Origin: Oceanobacillus indicireducens
Lineage (GTDB): Bacteria > Bacillota > Bacilli > Bacillales > Amphibacillaceae
Assembly (NCBI RefSeq): GCF_014647195.1
Contig: NZ_BMOS01000010.1
Coordinates: 69,708-133,707 of the forward strand
Direction of reading: 5' to 3'
Length of the DNA: 64,000 nucleotides
The notes beneath the pieces are model-generated. The model was not told the DNA's origin, made no database searches, and saw nothing but the letters and a program-made list of their open reading frames with translations. Every line of letters starts with the position of its first letter. The first letter of the stretch is position 1. This document shows positions 18,012 through 26,983 of the stretch, one piece after another. A program made the position numbers and the translations under genes.

Positions 18012-18341
18012 TCAGTTCGGTACTTTTTTCGCTGCTTTTAACTCTTGGAATACTTTCTCATCTTCAGGCAGGGGAGCCCAAGATTTGTAAAAAGCAGTTA
18101 ATATATTGTCCACTTCAATCATTTCTTCCCCAATTTATTTTGCCGATATGACGCCATCCTTGACCTCTTGCACATGTTGCTCTGCAGCAACTTCTTCAAG
18201 CCCCTCTTCAATTTCGTTTACAAGGGCTTGCTTTCTTTCCACATCATCTTTCAACTCATTTACGGAACTGTTAGTGATAAATAACTGAATAAATAGACCT
18301 ACCAGCAGTCCGCCAATGAGCAAACCAAATGTTTTCTTTAT
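18012..18341 (-). pseudogene. Broken gene for a small membrane-anchored protein
   Basis: One open phase of 110 codons is interrupted by a single TAA after residue ~68 (VISAK, stop, IGEEMIEVDN). It seems to start at ATA: GGAGTGAGGTGG stands at the right distance before the codon series ATA-AAG-AAA-ACA, where an ATG would be expected. The first third is a membrane anchor (TFGLLIGGLLVGLFIQLF), then a coiled coil. Both faults are one-base changes from a normal gene (ATG to ATA, CAA to TAA). Family not recognised. Confidence 0.6.
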
Positions 18342-18457
18342 ATGTATTCCACCTCACTCCAATTCAAACAAAAAATCCATATCCTACGAAAGAACTAGAT
18401 TTTTATAGTATATTATGGAGTGTGTTATTTGTAAAGTTACTTATTTATTTTCTTGCA

Positions 18458-18576
18458 TTTATCACGTATTAACGGTCTTTAACCCTCCCTCCTCTAAACA
18501 TGAGGAGAAGCCTATATATGAAGGATGGGGGCAAAAAGTCCGTAAATACCTGATTCTGTTCAACTAACATTCGGTG
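18458..18576 (+). repeat. bcr1-like element, copy B (truncated)
   Basis: The copy begins TTTATCACGTATTAACGGTC and keeps AAACATGAGG, GTCCGTAAATACCTGATTC and CAACTAACATTC, but lacks the hairpin half and the AGTTTCACTTTAT end. It stops where the EamA transporter remnant begins. Confidence 0.8.
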
Positions 18577-19034
18577 CCGATTTGTTAATGTTAGTAGTTA
18601 CTATTTGTTGGGGTGCATCTTACTTATTTATGAAAATGGGACTTGATTCAATAGAAGAGTTTAATTTAATTGCCCTTCGTTTTGGATTAGCATTTCTATG
18701 TGCTGCAGCTTTTTTCCTCATATGATAAGGAAAATAGACATGAACACTATGAATTATGCCATCATACTTGGCTTTAAATTATTTTTAGTGTTTACATTAA
18801 TCACTTTTGGCTTAGATACTACTACCACATCAAAAATACACAACACCTGCTAGAACTGAATTGATTTTCTCTTTAGAACCCGTCTTTGCTGCACTATTTG
18901 GTTATATATTTATCAATGAGGTGATGGGTTCCACTGATTATATCGGGGCTTTATTAGCAATTGCAGGTGTCATTATTTCATCAACGAATAAAAAGGGAGA
19001 AAATAAGCGATTACTCAGCAAGAATGTATCATAG
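18577..19034 (+). pseudogene. Remnant of an EamA/DMT-family transporter
   Basis: Translated pieces read as an EamA permease: ADLLMLVVTICWGASYLFMK at the start, LIALRFGLAFLCAAAFF next, then stop codons near 18723. The C-terminal part is ELIFSLEPVFAALFGYIF and GALLAIAGVIISS in another frame. The middle half of the gene is missing, so it cannot make a functional transporter. The bcr1-like copy B abuts its 5' end. Confidence 0.85.
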
Positions 19035-19204
19035 ACAGAGACTTTAATATTAAACAAACCTGACTGTTATAGGAATCACATATTAACCTATCAAATATGT
19101 GATTTTCTATATTATTAAACTAACCTGCCCCTTTAGCTCCATTACTTCACACTTTAATACTAACATAATATTCCAAAAATATTAGTTAGTATTTACATAA
19201 GAAA

Positions 19205-19236
19205 AAGACGACCAATTGATGATCGTCTTATTTTAT
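19205..19236 (+). terminator. Intrinsic terminator
   Basis: The AAGACGA/TCGTCTT stem is followed by ATTTTATTAT. It may have served the decayed transporter gene upstream. About 170 bp between the two hold no gene that I can see. Confidence 0.55.
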
Positions 19237-19302
19237 TATCGCACCCGTTACTTTAAGTGCAACAATTCACAATTAAGGAACACGGTAGCCAACTCTCTAC
19301 AC

Positions 19303-19335
19303 AAAAAAGACTAGCCTCGTTTTTGAGGATAGTCT
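19303..19335 (-). terminator. Terminator of the fic operon
   Basis: On the minus strand AGACTATCCTC pairs with GAGGCTAGTCT and TTTTTT follows. The 5' arm overlaps the last bases of the fic gene. Confidence 0.75.
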
Positions 19336-19948
19336 ACTCATTTGTTTCCATTATTTTTGTGAATAATTCCTCCAACAAACTGGTATCCCCGTTAACTATT
19401 CCATCCATATATAAATGATATATGTCATCATCTAAATTTAAATTTACTTCTAGTATATATCCTTTTGCTAAAGCAAGTACTCTAATGACTTCCCTTTGTG
19501 TTCTGCCGTTTCCTTCTCTAAACGGATGCATATAATTTAAATTATCCAATATTTCTGCTAAATATTTTATGATTGAGGACTTATCATTTGCTTGTTGATG
19601 ATAATCTGTTATCAGTTTATTCATATATTCTGTACCGGTATCAAAGGCTTGCATCGCCATAAACGGATTCCCATCTTTTGATATATTAACTTGTCGAAAT
19701 TCTCCAGCCCAATGATAAATTTCTTCAAAGAGGAATTGATGGATCTTCTGGATATCTCCCAACGAATAAACATGAATTGGATTTTCGAATAGATCAAGTA
19801 ATTTGTTCGTAACAATACGATACTCCTTGGCCTGTAATTCTTGTGCAGATTTTATGTTAAATTTATTTCGCAGAACCCCGCTGTCTGGATATACATACAA
19901 ATCATCCGGGTCTTCATATTTATATGATGCGTATCTTTTCCTAGTCAT
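19334..19948 (-). CDS. Fic-domain protein (putative AMP-transferase toxin)
   Basis: The 204-residue protein carries the full Fic active-site motif HPFREGNGRTQREV near residue 140 (HxFx(D/E)GNGRxxR). Upstream are the YHWAGEFRQVNISKDGNPFM region and an N-terminal YPDSGVLRNKFN segment typical of the Fic/Doc class that acts as toxin. Such enzymes usually transfer AMP to target proteins (gyrase and topoisomerase IV for some relatives). The antitoxin-like gene upstream overlaps it by 8 bp. No change in catalytic residues is seen, so it is probably active when not inhibited. Confidence 0.88.
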   Translation of the reverse strand: MTRKRYASYKYEDPDDLYVYPDSGVLRNKFNIKSAQELQAKEYRIVTNKLLDLFENPIHVYSLGDIQKIHQFLFEEIYHWAGEFRQVNISKDGNPFMAMQAFDTGTEYMNKLITDYHQQANDKSSIIKYLAEILDNLNYMHPFREGNGRTQREVIRVLALAKGYILEVNLNLDDDIYHLYMDGIVNGDTSLLEELFTKIMETNE

Positions 19949-20129
19949 CGGATTTTTCCTTTTGTTTTAAAATAAGATAATCCTTCACTTGCTCAACATC
20001 TTGTTTCGTGGGCTGCCAGCCTTCAATCATATTCGAACTAATTGCGTATAATGCACCTCTAAATTCTTCCTGATTGTTAAACTTAACACCCATAATGTTT
20101 AATTGAGGTTTATTAACATCCAACTTCAA
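19941..20129 (-). CDS. VbhA-like antitoxin of the Fic toxin
   Basis: The 62-residue protein contains SNMIEG within ISSNMIEGWQPT. This matches the inhibitory helix signature (S/T)xxxE(G/N) of class I Fic antitoxins, whose glutamate blocks the Fic ATP site. The rest is helical and charged. Its gene precedes and overlaps fic, the usual order for such pairs. The name rests on motif and position; overall similarity was not tested. Confidence 0.8.
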   Translation of the reverse strand: MKLDVNKPQLNIMGVKFNNQEEFRGALYAISSNMIEGWQPTKQDVEQVKDYLILKQKEKSDD

Positions 20130-20226
20130 TCCTTACACCTCCAATTGCTCATATACTTATTATACCATGGTTAAACCTGCGTAGAAACATATTCCTTCTA
20201 CAAAGATTGCACCCAATTGTAAAACT

Positions 20227-20634
20227 TTATTTTGTTGCCCAAAAGACCAGAACGATAAAAAACAGTATTATAAATACAGCAACAATCAGACTTCCAATAG
20301 TACCAAAGTGGATAATGGGACTTGCAATAACTTTATTTAGATAAATTAAATCGAAAGATAAAGCCGATAACAATAATACCATTCCAGCAAGTACAACCGT
20401 CTGTTTCCTTGCGGATTGATTTGTTATATATCTAAAACCTGCAAAGGCAAAAAGAATAAAGACAACAACCTTTTCTATGGGTTTCCCGTTACGTTCTGCC
20501 TCTAATAAGTGGATTTTTAAATCATTCGTAATTTCCTCAATTTCATCTATATTTTTCCTACTGGAAGATAAGTAAACACGCAGATTTTCAATAAATATTT
20601 GACTCTCCTTGGAAAGCCCCAATTTATTTTTCAT
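20227..20634 (-). CDS. HAAS-like domain membrane protein, probably shortened
   Basis: The first ~55 residues (FIENLRVYLSSSRKNIDEIE, then DLKIHLLEAERNGKPIEKV) resemble the HAAS/DUF1700-type sensor domain that usually follows a PadR regulator gene. After only a few residues the protein runs into three or four hydrophobic segments. The usual second half of the HAAS domain seems absent, so an internal deletion is likely. The upstream frame overlaps it by 11 bp and ends in a tail that could be the rest of a padR gene. Confidence 0.45.
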   Translation of the reverse strand: MKNKLGLSKESQIFIENLRVYLSSSRKNIDEIEEITNDLKIHLLEAERNGKPIEKVVVFILFAFAGFRYITNQSARKQTVVLAGMVLLLSALSFDLIYLNKVIASPIIHFGTIGSLIVAVFIILFFIVLVFWATK

Positions 20635-21320
20635 TCATCTCATCCCCTTTTGAATCTAATTTAGATTCTGAATTCAAAACATTATTTATATTGTTTTGTA
20701 AGGTCAATAAATCTACACCAAGTTCTGTTTGTCGTGTTGCAAATGAATGACGCAACTGATGTGGACTAAATATTTCATATTCTGTAAAGCCCATTTTCTT
20801 TTGCCTTCTCGTCAAGCTTCGTCTAGCTGTATGCTTATTTAATCTTGTACCACTTTATGATAAAAATAAGGCACCTTCTATATTAGAATTGAATAGGGGT
20901 CTTACTCCTTCCAAGTACCATTTTATAAGTAAATCCACACCATCTAACATAGGTACCCATCTACGTTTGTATCCTGATCCTTTCCCAAAACGAACTTGTA
21001 TTTTGCCTTTTTCTCCTAAATCAAATCTACAATTTTTCACATCCATCATGATTATTTCATGGGTTCTTAAACCTGTTAGCTCAAGCATTCTAAAAATTGT
21101 ATAATCCCTGGCAATAGTTGAATATTTTCTTGCTGTTTTCATTTCTTGTTTCAACCTATCCCAAAATCTTTCCAGTATTCCGGGTCTCGGAGGTATTACC
21201 TTGCCATTATGATCATCTTTTCTGTGATAGTAACGGTTAAATTTATCAAATAAGTTGGGAACTTGAACTCTATATTTTTCCCATATCTCATGCCCATGTC
21301 TGGTTTTTAGATATTCTAGG
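20624..21320 (-). pseudogene. Decayed tyrosine recombinase/integrase
   Basis: Reading the minus strand from 21320, an open phase gives GHEIWEKYRVQVPNLFDKF, then FRMLELTGLRTHEIIMMDV (with the first catalytic Arg, LTGLR). A TAA follows ...GALFLS, and the same frame resumes to SPHQLRHSFATRQTELGV (HxLRH motif). The N-terminal domain and the catalytic tyrosine are missing. The last ~23 residues (NNINNVLNSES onward) do not look like integrase and may be the tail of a padR gene joined by deletion. Confidence 0.8.
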
Positions 21321-21329
21321 AAGCTTGGA

Positions 21330-21599
21330 ATGGAGCAGATTACGAAATGTAATGGAATTGATTTCTGGAGAGACTTAAAATCAGACAGTTATTCGGACAG
21401 TTCAAAAGAAGGCACTCCTTATATTACAGGTGCTAGCAATTTTAAAGAAGGCACCGTGAACACGGTAAGAACAACGCAAAAACCAAGTGTTTTTTCAAGG
21501 AATGGAGATATTTTAATATCAGTAAAAGGAACAATAGGCGAATTGGCAATTAATCCGTATGATGTATCACACATCGCTAGACAAGTAATGGTCATCTAG
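21330..21599 (+). pseudogene. Fragment of a type I restriction specificity subunit (hsdS)
   Basis: The 89-codon frame reads as part of one target-recognition domain of HsdS: GTPYITGASNFKEGTV, VFSRNGDILISVKGT, then DVSHIARQVMVI. A complete HsdS is about 400 residues, so most of the gene is missing at both ends. It lies head to head with the decayed recombinase, a pairing seen in invertible hsdS loci. Confidence 0.75.
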
Positions 21600-21631
21600 T
21601 TATCTTAGCCGAACCATGTTATACTTATATA

Positions 21632-21740
21632 GCGATGAGCTGATTCGTGTAAGTCGAGGAACAGGTTAAACATGTGATGTGAACACATAGTTCTCTCGCC
21701 ACGAATAATCGTTAGCGCCTATATTTATAGGCGCTTTTTA
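21632..21740 (+). ncRNA. Unassigned structured RNA with its own terminator
   Basis: Four nested stems can be drawn: CGAT/ATCG (21633-36 with 21708-11), ATTCGTG/CACGAAT (21643-49 with 21700-06), CGAG-GAAC/GTTC-CTCG (21655-62 with 21690-98, one bulge) and ATGTG/CACAT at the tip. A strong terminator AGCGCCTATA/TATAGGCGCT plus T-run (21714-21739) follows. An extended -10 (TGTTATACT at 21617-21625) stands at the right distance upstream. I do not recognise the family; riboswitch, small RNA or a transposon-derived RNA are all possible. Confidence 0.55.
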
Positions 21741-21833
21741 TTTTACGTTGATAAGATAACCTCACCTATTGGAAAAATCAATTTGATGGAATAAGGCTTC
21801 TCAAAAGTCTGACGAACCTTTGAGAATCCTCTG

Positions 21834-22832
21834 TTAATTTGTTAATTTCTTTTTTTCTACAGCAGCATCGTTTGATTGTTCTTCAACTCGTGTGTTTTGT
21901 TTATTTGGAACTTCACTTTTCCCCCACTGAGAGGCAAGCACGGTACCGGTAATCAATTGCCAAGCAGACGCAAATGCACTTGGCAATGCTGCCAATGGTG
22001 TAAAATATACGGATGCTAAAGCAACACCGAGGCCAGAGTTTTGCATTCCGACTTCAATCGAAATCGCACGTTGATCTTGCACAGGTAGTCTACATAATTT
22101 CCCTGCATAGAATCCTAATAAAAGCCCGAAACCATTATGGAGCAACACCGAGAGGAATACTAGAATTCCCGCACTCGCAATATTTTCTTTATTATTTGCA
22201 ACGATGGATGAGACGATAATCGTAATCGCAACAATTGATATTAAGGGCAGGACGGATGCACCTTTTTCCGTTGTTTTCGGGAAGTATTTATTAACTAATA
22301 GTCCTAGGATGATTGGAATAACAATTACTTGCACAATCGACATAAACATCGACATTGGATCAACGGGTAACCATTGCCCCGCGAATATTAATAATAGAAG
22401 TGGGGTCATGATAGGAGCAAGCAAGGTGGAAACACTTGTCATCGTAATCGAAAGCGGCAAATTTCCTTTTGCCAAATACACCATTACATTGGATGCCGTC
22501 CCGCCCGGTACGCTTCCTAACAAAACAAGGCCAGCAGCAATTTCTGCTGGTAATTGTAATAGGTAAGCAATAACAAACGCTACAGTTGGCATGATGGAAA
22601 ACTGCGCAACGACGCCGATCAAAACAGGGATTGGTTTCGTAAAAACTAATTTAAAGTCGGATGCTTTTAATGTCAGCCCCATCCCGAACATGACGACTCC
22701 GAGTAAAATTGTTATGTATGATCCAAATGAAGAAAACCACTCTGGAACCAAGAAAGCAATGACTGAAAAAATGATGATAATAAGCGCGAAATATTTACCA
22801 GCTATGTTACTTATTTTGTTGACTACATCCAT
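21834..22832 (-). CDS. BASS-family sodium symporter (YocS/PanS type)
   Basis: The 332-residue membrane protein has nine to ten hydrophobic helices and the BASS-family signatures LLGSVPGGTASNVMVYLAKG near residue 105 and SIEVGMQNSGLGVALASVYF near 258, where sodium ligands sit in structural relatives. Relatives carry bile acids, pantoate or keto acids with sodium. The substrate here is not known. The C-terminal ~35 residues are a charged tail. No partner gene is adjacent. Confidence 0.88.
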   Translation of the reverse strand: MDVVNKISNIAGKYFALIIIIFSVIAFLVPEWFSSFGSYITILLGVVMFGMGLTLKASDFKLVFTKPIPVLIGVVAQFSIMPTVAFVIAYLLQLPAEIAAGLVLLGSVPGGTASNVMVYLAKGNLPLSITMTSVSTLLAPIMTPLLLLIFAGQWLPVDPMSMFMSIVQVIVIPIILGLLVNKYFPKTTEKGASVLPLISIVAITIIVSSIVANNKENIASAGILVFLSVLLHNGFGLLLGFYAGKLCRLPVQDQRAISIEVGMQNSGLGVALASVYFTPLAALPSAFASAWQLITGTVLASQWGKSEVPNKQNTRVEEQSNDAAVEKKKLTN

Positions 22833-23008
22833 GACTGATTCCCCTCTTGTTTGTGCTTTGTTGGTGTGCCCCTATGTATAATTGAGATTGATAGTATCAC
22901 TTTAGCCGGATAATGTAAAGTGAATGTTTAGATAAATTTAACATTGGTGATCCAGGAAGAAATAATGTAACTTAAGCAAAGGTTAGGTTTTACTTTTCTG
23001 CGGTAATA

Positions 23009-23041
23009 TAAAAGGGCTCTTCCTCTTCAAGAAAAGCCCTT
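23009..23041 (-). terminator. Intrinsic terminator
   Basis: On the minus strand AAGGGCT pairs with AGCCCTT and TTTTAT follows. It lies beyond the choline-kinase-like pseudogene and the bcr1-like copy C. Confidence 0.65.
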
Positions 23042-23050
23042 GATGCGACT

Positions 23051-23203
23051 ATAAAGTGAAACTCATTCAGTGGGGTATCCTTACCTACCCCACTGAATGT
23101 TAGTATAACAGAATCAGGGATTTACGGACTGTTTCCCCCTTCACATATTAGGTTTCCTTCATGTTTAGAGAGGGGGTATTACAGACCGTTAATACGTGAT
23201 AAA
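23051..23203 (-). repeat. bcr1-like element, copy C
   Basis: A full-length copy in reverse orientation, from ATAAAGTGAAACTCATTCAG to CCGTTAATACGTGATAAA. The internal hairpin CAGTGGGGTA/TACCCCACTG is intact. Its end lies four bases from the pseudogene stop codon. Confidence 0.9.
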
Positions 23204-23207
23204 TTGG

Positions 23208-24113
23208 TCATACAACATCATCAAAATTATACGTCGTATTGTATTCCGCAATATTTTTCATAGCTCGCTCCATGCGTTCCATTGCAAGCGCTCCATAATC
23301 TTCGCCTTTTGCCTCTTTATAAATCGTCCATAAACACCATAAATAATCTTGGAAAATTTCATGCAACAAAATACGCTGCATTTCTTCAGGTCTAGGATCG
23401 CGTCCAAAATAAGTTTTTAGGAAAAACAGTTGTTCTTCCTCTGTGAAAAATAATCTTTGAAACAATGTCGCTATATCCTACATTGGGTCAAACATTCCGC
23501 TATATTCCCAATCAATCAGATACAACTGATCTTTCTTATCTACTAAAATATTGGCAGGAACCGTATCTATATGACATGGAACCTCTATCACTTCCATCGT
23601 CTCATACACTTTTTTTAAGGCCAATATATGCTCTTTCATATGTGCAATCTTTTCCATCATGAAAGGTTGGACCTCTTGAACAAGGTTTTCATAGTGTCCC
23701 ATTAATCCAAATAAATCAAACCGATTGGTCATTGGCTTCTTAGAATAGTGAAGTCGCTGGAACAGGTTAATGATTTTTTGCATGATTTGACCTTCTCTTG
23801 CCAATTCTGGAGTTAATGCTTTCGAAGACTCTAATTTCCGAGTAATCTTTAGCCCACTTTCTATATCAAAATATATAAGTTCTGGATTTATTCCAATTTC
23901 TGTTCCATATATTAGATTATTCATTTCCGATTGGCGGTCAATTAATTCGTCAGTTCCTTTGCCAGCAATCCTTACGACATATTTTTCCCCATTGACTGTG
24001 ACAAAATAACTGTCATTTGTCATCCCACCGGGCGTCCGTCTCATATCTTCAATACTCGATATCGGAATATTCAGTGTATTTTCAATCAACGAGCTCATCA
24101 ATTTTTTATCCAT
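23208..24113 (-). pseudogene. Choline/ethanolamine kinase-like phosphotransferase broken by one TAG
   Basis: Read as one frame the product is ~300 residues of the LicA/choline-kinase family: PGGMTNDSYFV near the start, the catalytic HIDTVPANILVD loop (HxDxxxxNxLxD) and LIDWEYSGMFDP. Directly after FDPM the frame has TAG, then DIATLFQRLFF. The family has Trp-Asp here (DPMWD), so a single TGG-to-TAG change explains the stop. The ATG at 24113 follows GGAGGGGG. Without readthrough the C-terminal third is lost. Confidence 0.85.
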
Positions 24114-24194
24114 GTGACCCCCTCCATTTAATATTATTAGTACAGAAAACATGCATGCATTCGGCAGCAATTTTATTTATTGTTTCCTATACAT

Positions 24195-24219
24195 TCAAAA
24201 AGAGCCAAAGGTGGGCTCT
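24195..24219 (-). terminator. Intrinsic terminator
   Basis: On the minus strand AGAGCC pairs with GGCTCT and TTTTTG follows. It lies between proA and the choline-kinase-like pseudogene. Confidence 0.65.
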
Positions 24220-24422
24220 CTTAAATAAAAAATAGTATATGATTTACTGTATATATTATAACATATTCCCGCTTAATTGTAAACGTTACCATAACTGTCG
24301 TATCAACCTTTATACTCTCCCCCCCTCACGATTCCTTATAAAAAATATATAAGAAGAAATGTTGAGAACCACTGGTAGGTACTAATAAAGTAACACGACA
24401 ACCTAAACCAAAGATTTTAATG

Positions 24423-24460
24423 AAGCCTCCCAGAAGTTCACTGAACTTTTGAGAGGCTTT
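24423..24460. terminator. Terminator downstream of proBA
   Basis: An imperfect stem GAAGCCTCCCAGAAGTTCA / TGAACTTTTGAGAGGCTTT lies about 90 bp after the proA stop. T-rich sequence is stronger on the plus side. About 160 bp between this and the next terminator show nothing else. Confidence 0.5.
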
Positions 24461-24545
24461 TCTTAGTTAAATAAAAGTGAGCCGGTGGTGCAGCTGGTCT
24501 GACCCTTTGGTTTTAAAAAAAACTCTTCTGGAATTCCGCTAAATA

Positions 24546-25793
24546 TCAACTTCTAACCTGCCCATCTCCTGTAATACGTACTTTACTCGAAGTTAATGCT
24601 TTGAGTCCCATTGGCCCTCTTGCATGTAACTTCTGCGTACTTATTCCAATTTCCGCACCATATCCAAACTCGAATCCATCCGTGAAGCGAGTCGATACAT
24701 TATGATAAACTGCCGCTGCATCCACATGTTGTAGGAACATTTCAGCATTTCGAGCGTCTTCCGTAATAATCGCTTCAGAATGCTTTGTTCCATATTGATT
24801 AATATGTTCGATTGCTTCCTGCGGTGAATCCACCACTTTAACACTAATGGCATGTCCGAGATATTCATTCGCCCAGTCTTCTTCCGATGCTTCAAGAACG
24901 TCAGGGAAATCTTCACGAACCCGCTCATCAGCATAAATCTGTACATCATTCACTTTTAACTTTTCTAAAAGCTCCTTGCCATATTCGGCAAACCAGGAAG
25001 CATCGATTAAAAGCGACTCAATTGCATTACATACGGATGGGCGTTGCAATTTCGAATTTAAAACAATCACTTCTGCCATCGGTTGCTTTGCAGTTTGATC
25101 AATAAATACATGACAATTTCCAGCACCTGTTTCAATTACCGGTACGGTAGCTTCTCGAACAACCGTATCAATCAAGTTTTTACCACCGCGAGGTATTAAT
25201 ACGTCTAAATAATCATTTAACCGGAATAATTCGCTAGCTGTTTCTCTACTCGTATCCTCAATTAGCTGAACAGCATCAACGGGTAGTTTACTTTTTTCCA
25301 TAGCACGGTGGATTGAGTTCACTAGCGCTAGATTGGAATTTTTAGCGGAGGAGCTTCCTCTTAAAATAACTGCATTTCCCGTTTTGAGTGTCAAGGTTGC
25401 TGCATCGACCGTAACATTCGGTCTAGCTTCATAAATCATCGCGACAACTCCAAGCGGGACACGTTTCTCCTCGATTTTCATCCCATTGTCTTTATGGATT
25501 GTTTCCAGGATTTCGCCGATCGGATCGTGAAGTACGATGATTTCCTCTATCGCAGCAGCAATCCCTTCTAGTCTTTCCTGATTTAACATGATTCGGTCCA
25601 ATACAGATGAAGTAAGCCCACTTTCACGTCCTGCGGTAAGGTCCTTTTCATTTTCTTTAAGAATCATATCTTGATCGTTAAGTAATTGCGCTGCAATCAA
25701 GGACAGTGCTTCGTTTTTCTCTTCTGTTGTTGCGCTTGACATAGCATAACTTGCTTTTTTCGCAGCCTTTCCTTTTTGGATCACTTCACTCAT
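24546..25793 (-). CDS. proA: Gamma-glutamyl phosphate reductase
   Basis: The 415-residue protein is ProA, the NADPH-dependent second enzyme of proline synthesis, which reduces glutamyl-phosphate to the semialdehyde. The catalytic cysteine lies in RPSVCNAIESLLID near residue 255. Other family stretches are EKRVPLGVVAMIYEARPNVT and ETGAGNCHVFID. Its start overlaps the end of proB by 4 bp (ATGA), the usual coupling for this pair. Confidence 0.97.
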   Translation of the reverse strand: MSEVIQKGKAAKKASYAMSSATTEEKNEALSLIAAQLLNDQDMILKENEKDLTAGRESGLTSSVLDRIMLNQERLEGIAAAIEEIIVLHDPIGEILETIHKDNGMKIEEKRVPLGVVAMIYEARPNVTVDAATLTLKTGNAVILRGSSSAKNSNLALVNSIHRAMEKSKLPVDAVQLIEDTSRETASELFRLNDYLDVLIPRGGKNLIDTVVREATVPVIETGAGNCHVFIDQTAKQPMAEVIVLNSKLQRPSVCNAIESLLIDASWFAEYGKELLEKLKVNDVQIYADERVREDFPDVLEASEEDWANEYLGHAISVKVVDSPQEAIEHINQYGTKHSEAIITEDARNAEMFLQHVDAAAVYHNVSTRFTDGFEFGYGAEIGISTQKLHARGPMGLKALTSSKVRITGDGQVRS

Positions 25794-26905
25794 GATAATG
25801 CCTCCCCTATTTTTTGTACACTAACCCATCCGTCACGGTGGATTACTTCGATAGATGGTGTAACTTTTTCTCTATCGCTATGGCTTTTGATTGTCCGTTG
25901 CAGTTCATCAGATGAACAGCTTATTTCTCCTTTTCCAAGTAAATCGTGCATCCCATACACCTGGACAACATCACCCTTTTCAAAAGTTCCACTTATTTTT
26001 AATATACCTGCAGAAAGTAAGCTACTTCCTTGATTGGATATAGCTTCTTCTGCTCCTTTATCCACATAGATTCCCCCCATTGCTTCAGAATGTAGCGCAA
26101 TCCATTGTTTTCTCGTATTGATTGGAGCTTTGGAGGGACTCGCAATATACGTACCATCACCATTTCCTTGTAAAACTTGAATGAGTTTATCCTGTCCTTC
26201 TCCATAGCCGATAAAGACTGGAACACCGAGCATTGTTGCTGTTTTGGCTGCGATTAGCTTCGATTTCATTCCCCCAGTGCCTACCTTCGATCCAGTCGTA
26301 TCTGTATCTTGAATCATTTCTTCTGTTATTCCATCTAAGTAGTCATATTTTACTGCGGCGGGGTTCGTTCGCGGATTTCCATTATAAATTCCATTGATAT
26401 CTGTTAATATAATAAGCTGATCAGCGTGGATAAAGCCGCTGACCAAGGCGGATAGCATATCATTATCACCAAACGTCAGCTCTTCAACTGATACGGTGTC
26501 ATTTTCGTTGATGATTGGTATAGCACCTCTTTCCAACAGCTCTGTCATTGTTGCGTAAGCATTTCGGTATCGCTCCCGGTCTGAAAAGTCATCTCTAGTT
26601 AACAACAATAAAGCTACCGTTATATCAAAAGCACTAAATTTCTCAATATAGGTCTGAATCAGCATACTTTGCCCAATCGCCGCGGCTGCTTGTTTACCTT
26701 TTAGGGTTACTGGTCTTGAGGAATAACCAAGCCCACGGAAACCTGCCGCAACTGCCCCCGATGATACAAGGATTACTTCATGGTTCGCTTCCCTAAGCGC
26801 AACAAGTGCATGAACATGTTCATCCAGTTTTTGCTGATCTATTCCCCCTTTTTCGTTCGTAAGTGAACTACTGCCGATTTTGACTACAATTCGTTGTCTA
26901 CGCAT
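25790..26905 (-). CDS. proB: Glutamate 5-kinase with PUA domain
   Basis: ProB phosphorylates glutamate in the first step of proline synthesis. Residues 1-250 form the amino-acid kinase domain (VVKIGSSSLTN at the start, VSSGAVAAG near 50, INENDTVSVEELTFGDND near 140, GTGGMKSKLIAAK near 208). Residues ~275-371 form the PUA domain. The length of 371 matches the two-domain form. A T-box leader at 26984-27215 controls it. Confidence 0.97.
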   Translation of the reverse strand: MRRQRIVVKIGSSSLTNEKGGIDQQKLDEHVHALVALREANHEVILVSSGAVAAGFRGLGYSSRPVTLKGKQAAAAIGQSMLIQTYIEKFSAFDITVALLLLTRDDFSDRERYRNAYATMTELLERGAIPIINENDTVSVEELTFGDNDMLSALVSGFIHADQLIILTDINGIYNGNPRTNPAAVKYDYLDGITEEMIQDTDTTGSKVGTGGMKSKLIAAKTATMLGVPVFIGYGEGQDKLIQVLQGNGDGTYIASPSKAPINTRKQWIALHSEAMGGIYVDKGAEEAISNQGSSLLSAGILKISGTFEKGDVVQVYGMHDLLGKGEISCSSDELQRTIKSHSDREKVTPSIEVIHRDGWVSVQKIGEALS

Positions 26906-26983
26906 TTGCTGTTCCCCCGTTTACTCTATTAACGCTTTACTTACTTTACAGAATAAAGTGATAAATCTGGTTATAATCCACCT

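Noticed and set aside
20624..21599. An intact prophage or integrative element
   Set aside because: Only recombinase and hsdS fragments are present, with no structural phage genes, attachment-site repeats or conjugation genes.
23478..23480. TAG read as pyrrolysine in the choline-kinase-like gene
   Set aside because: No sign of a pyl system, and Trp is expected at this site, so a TGG-to-TAG mutation is simpler.
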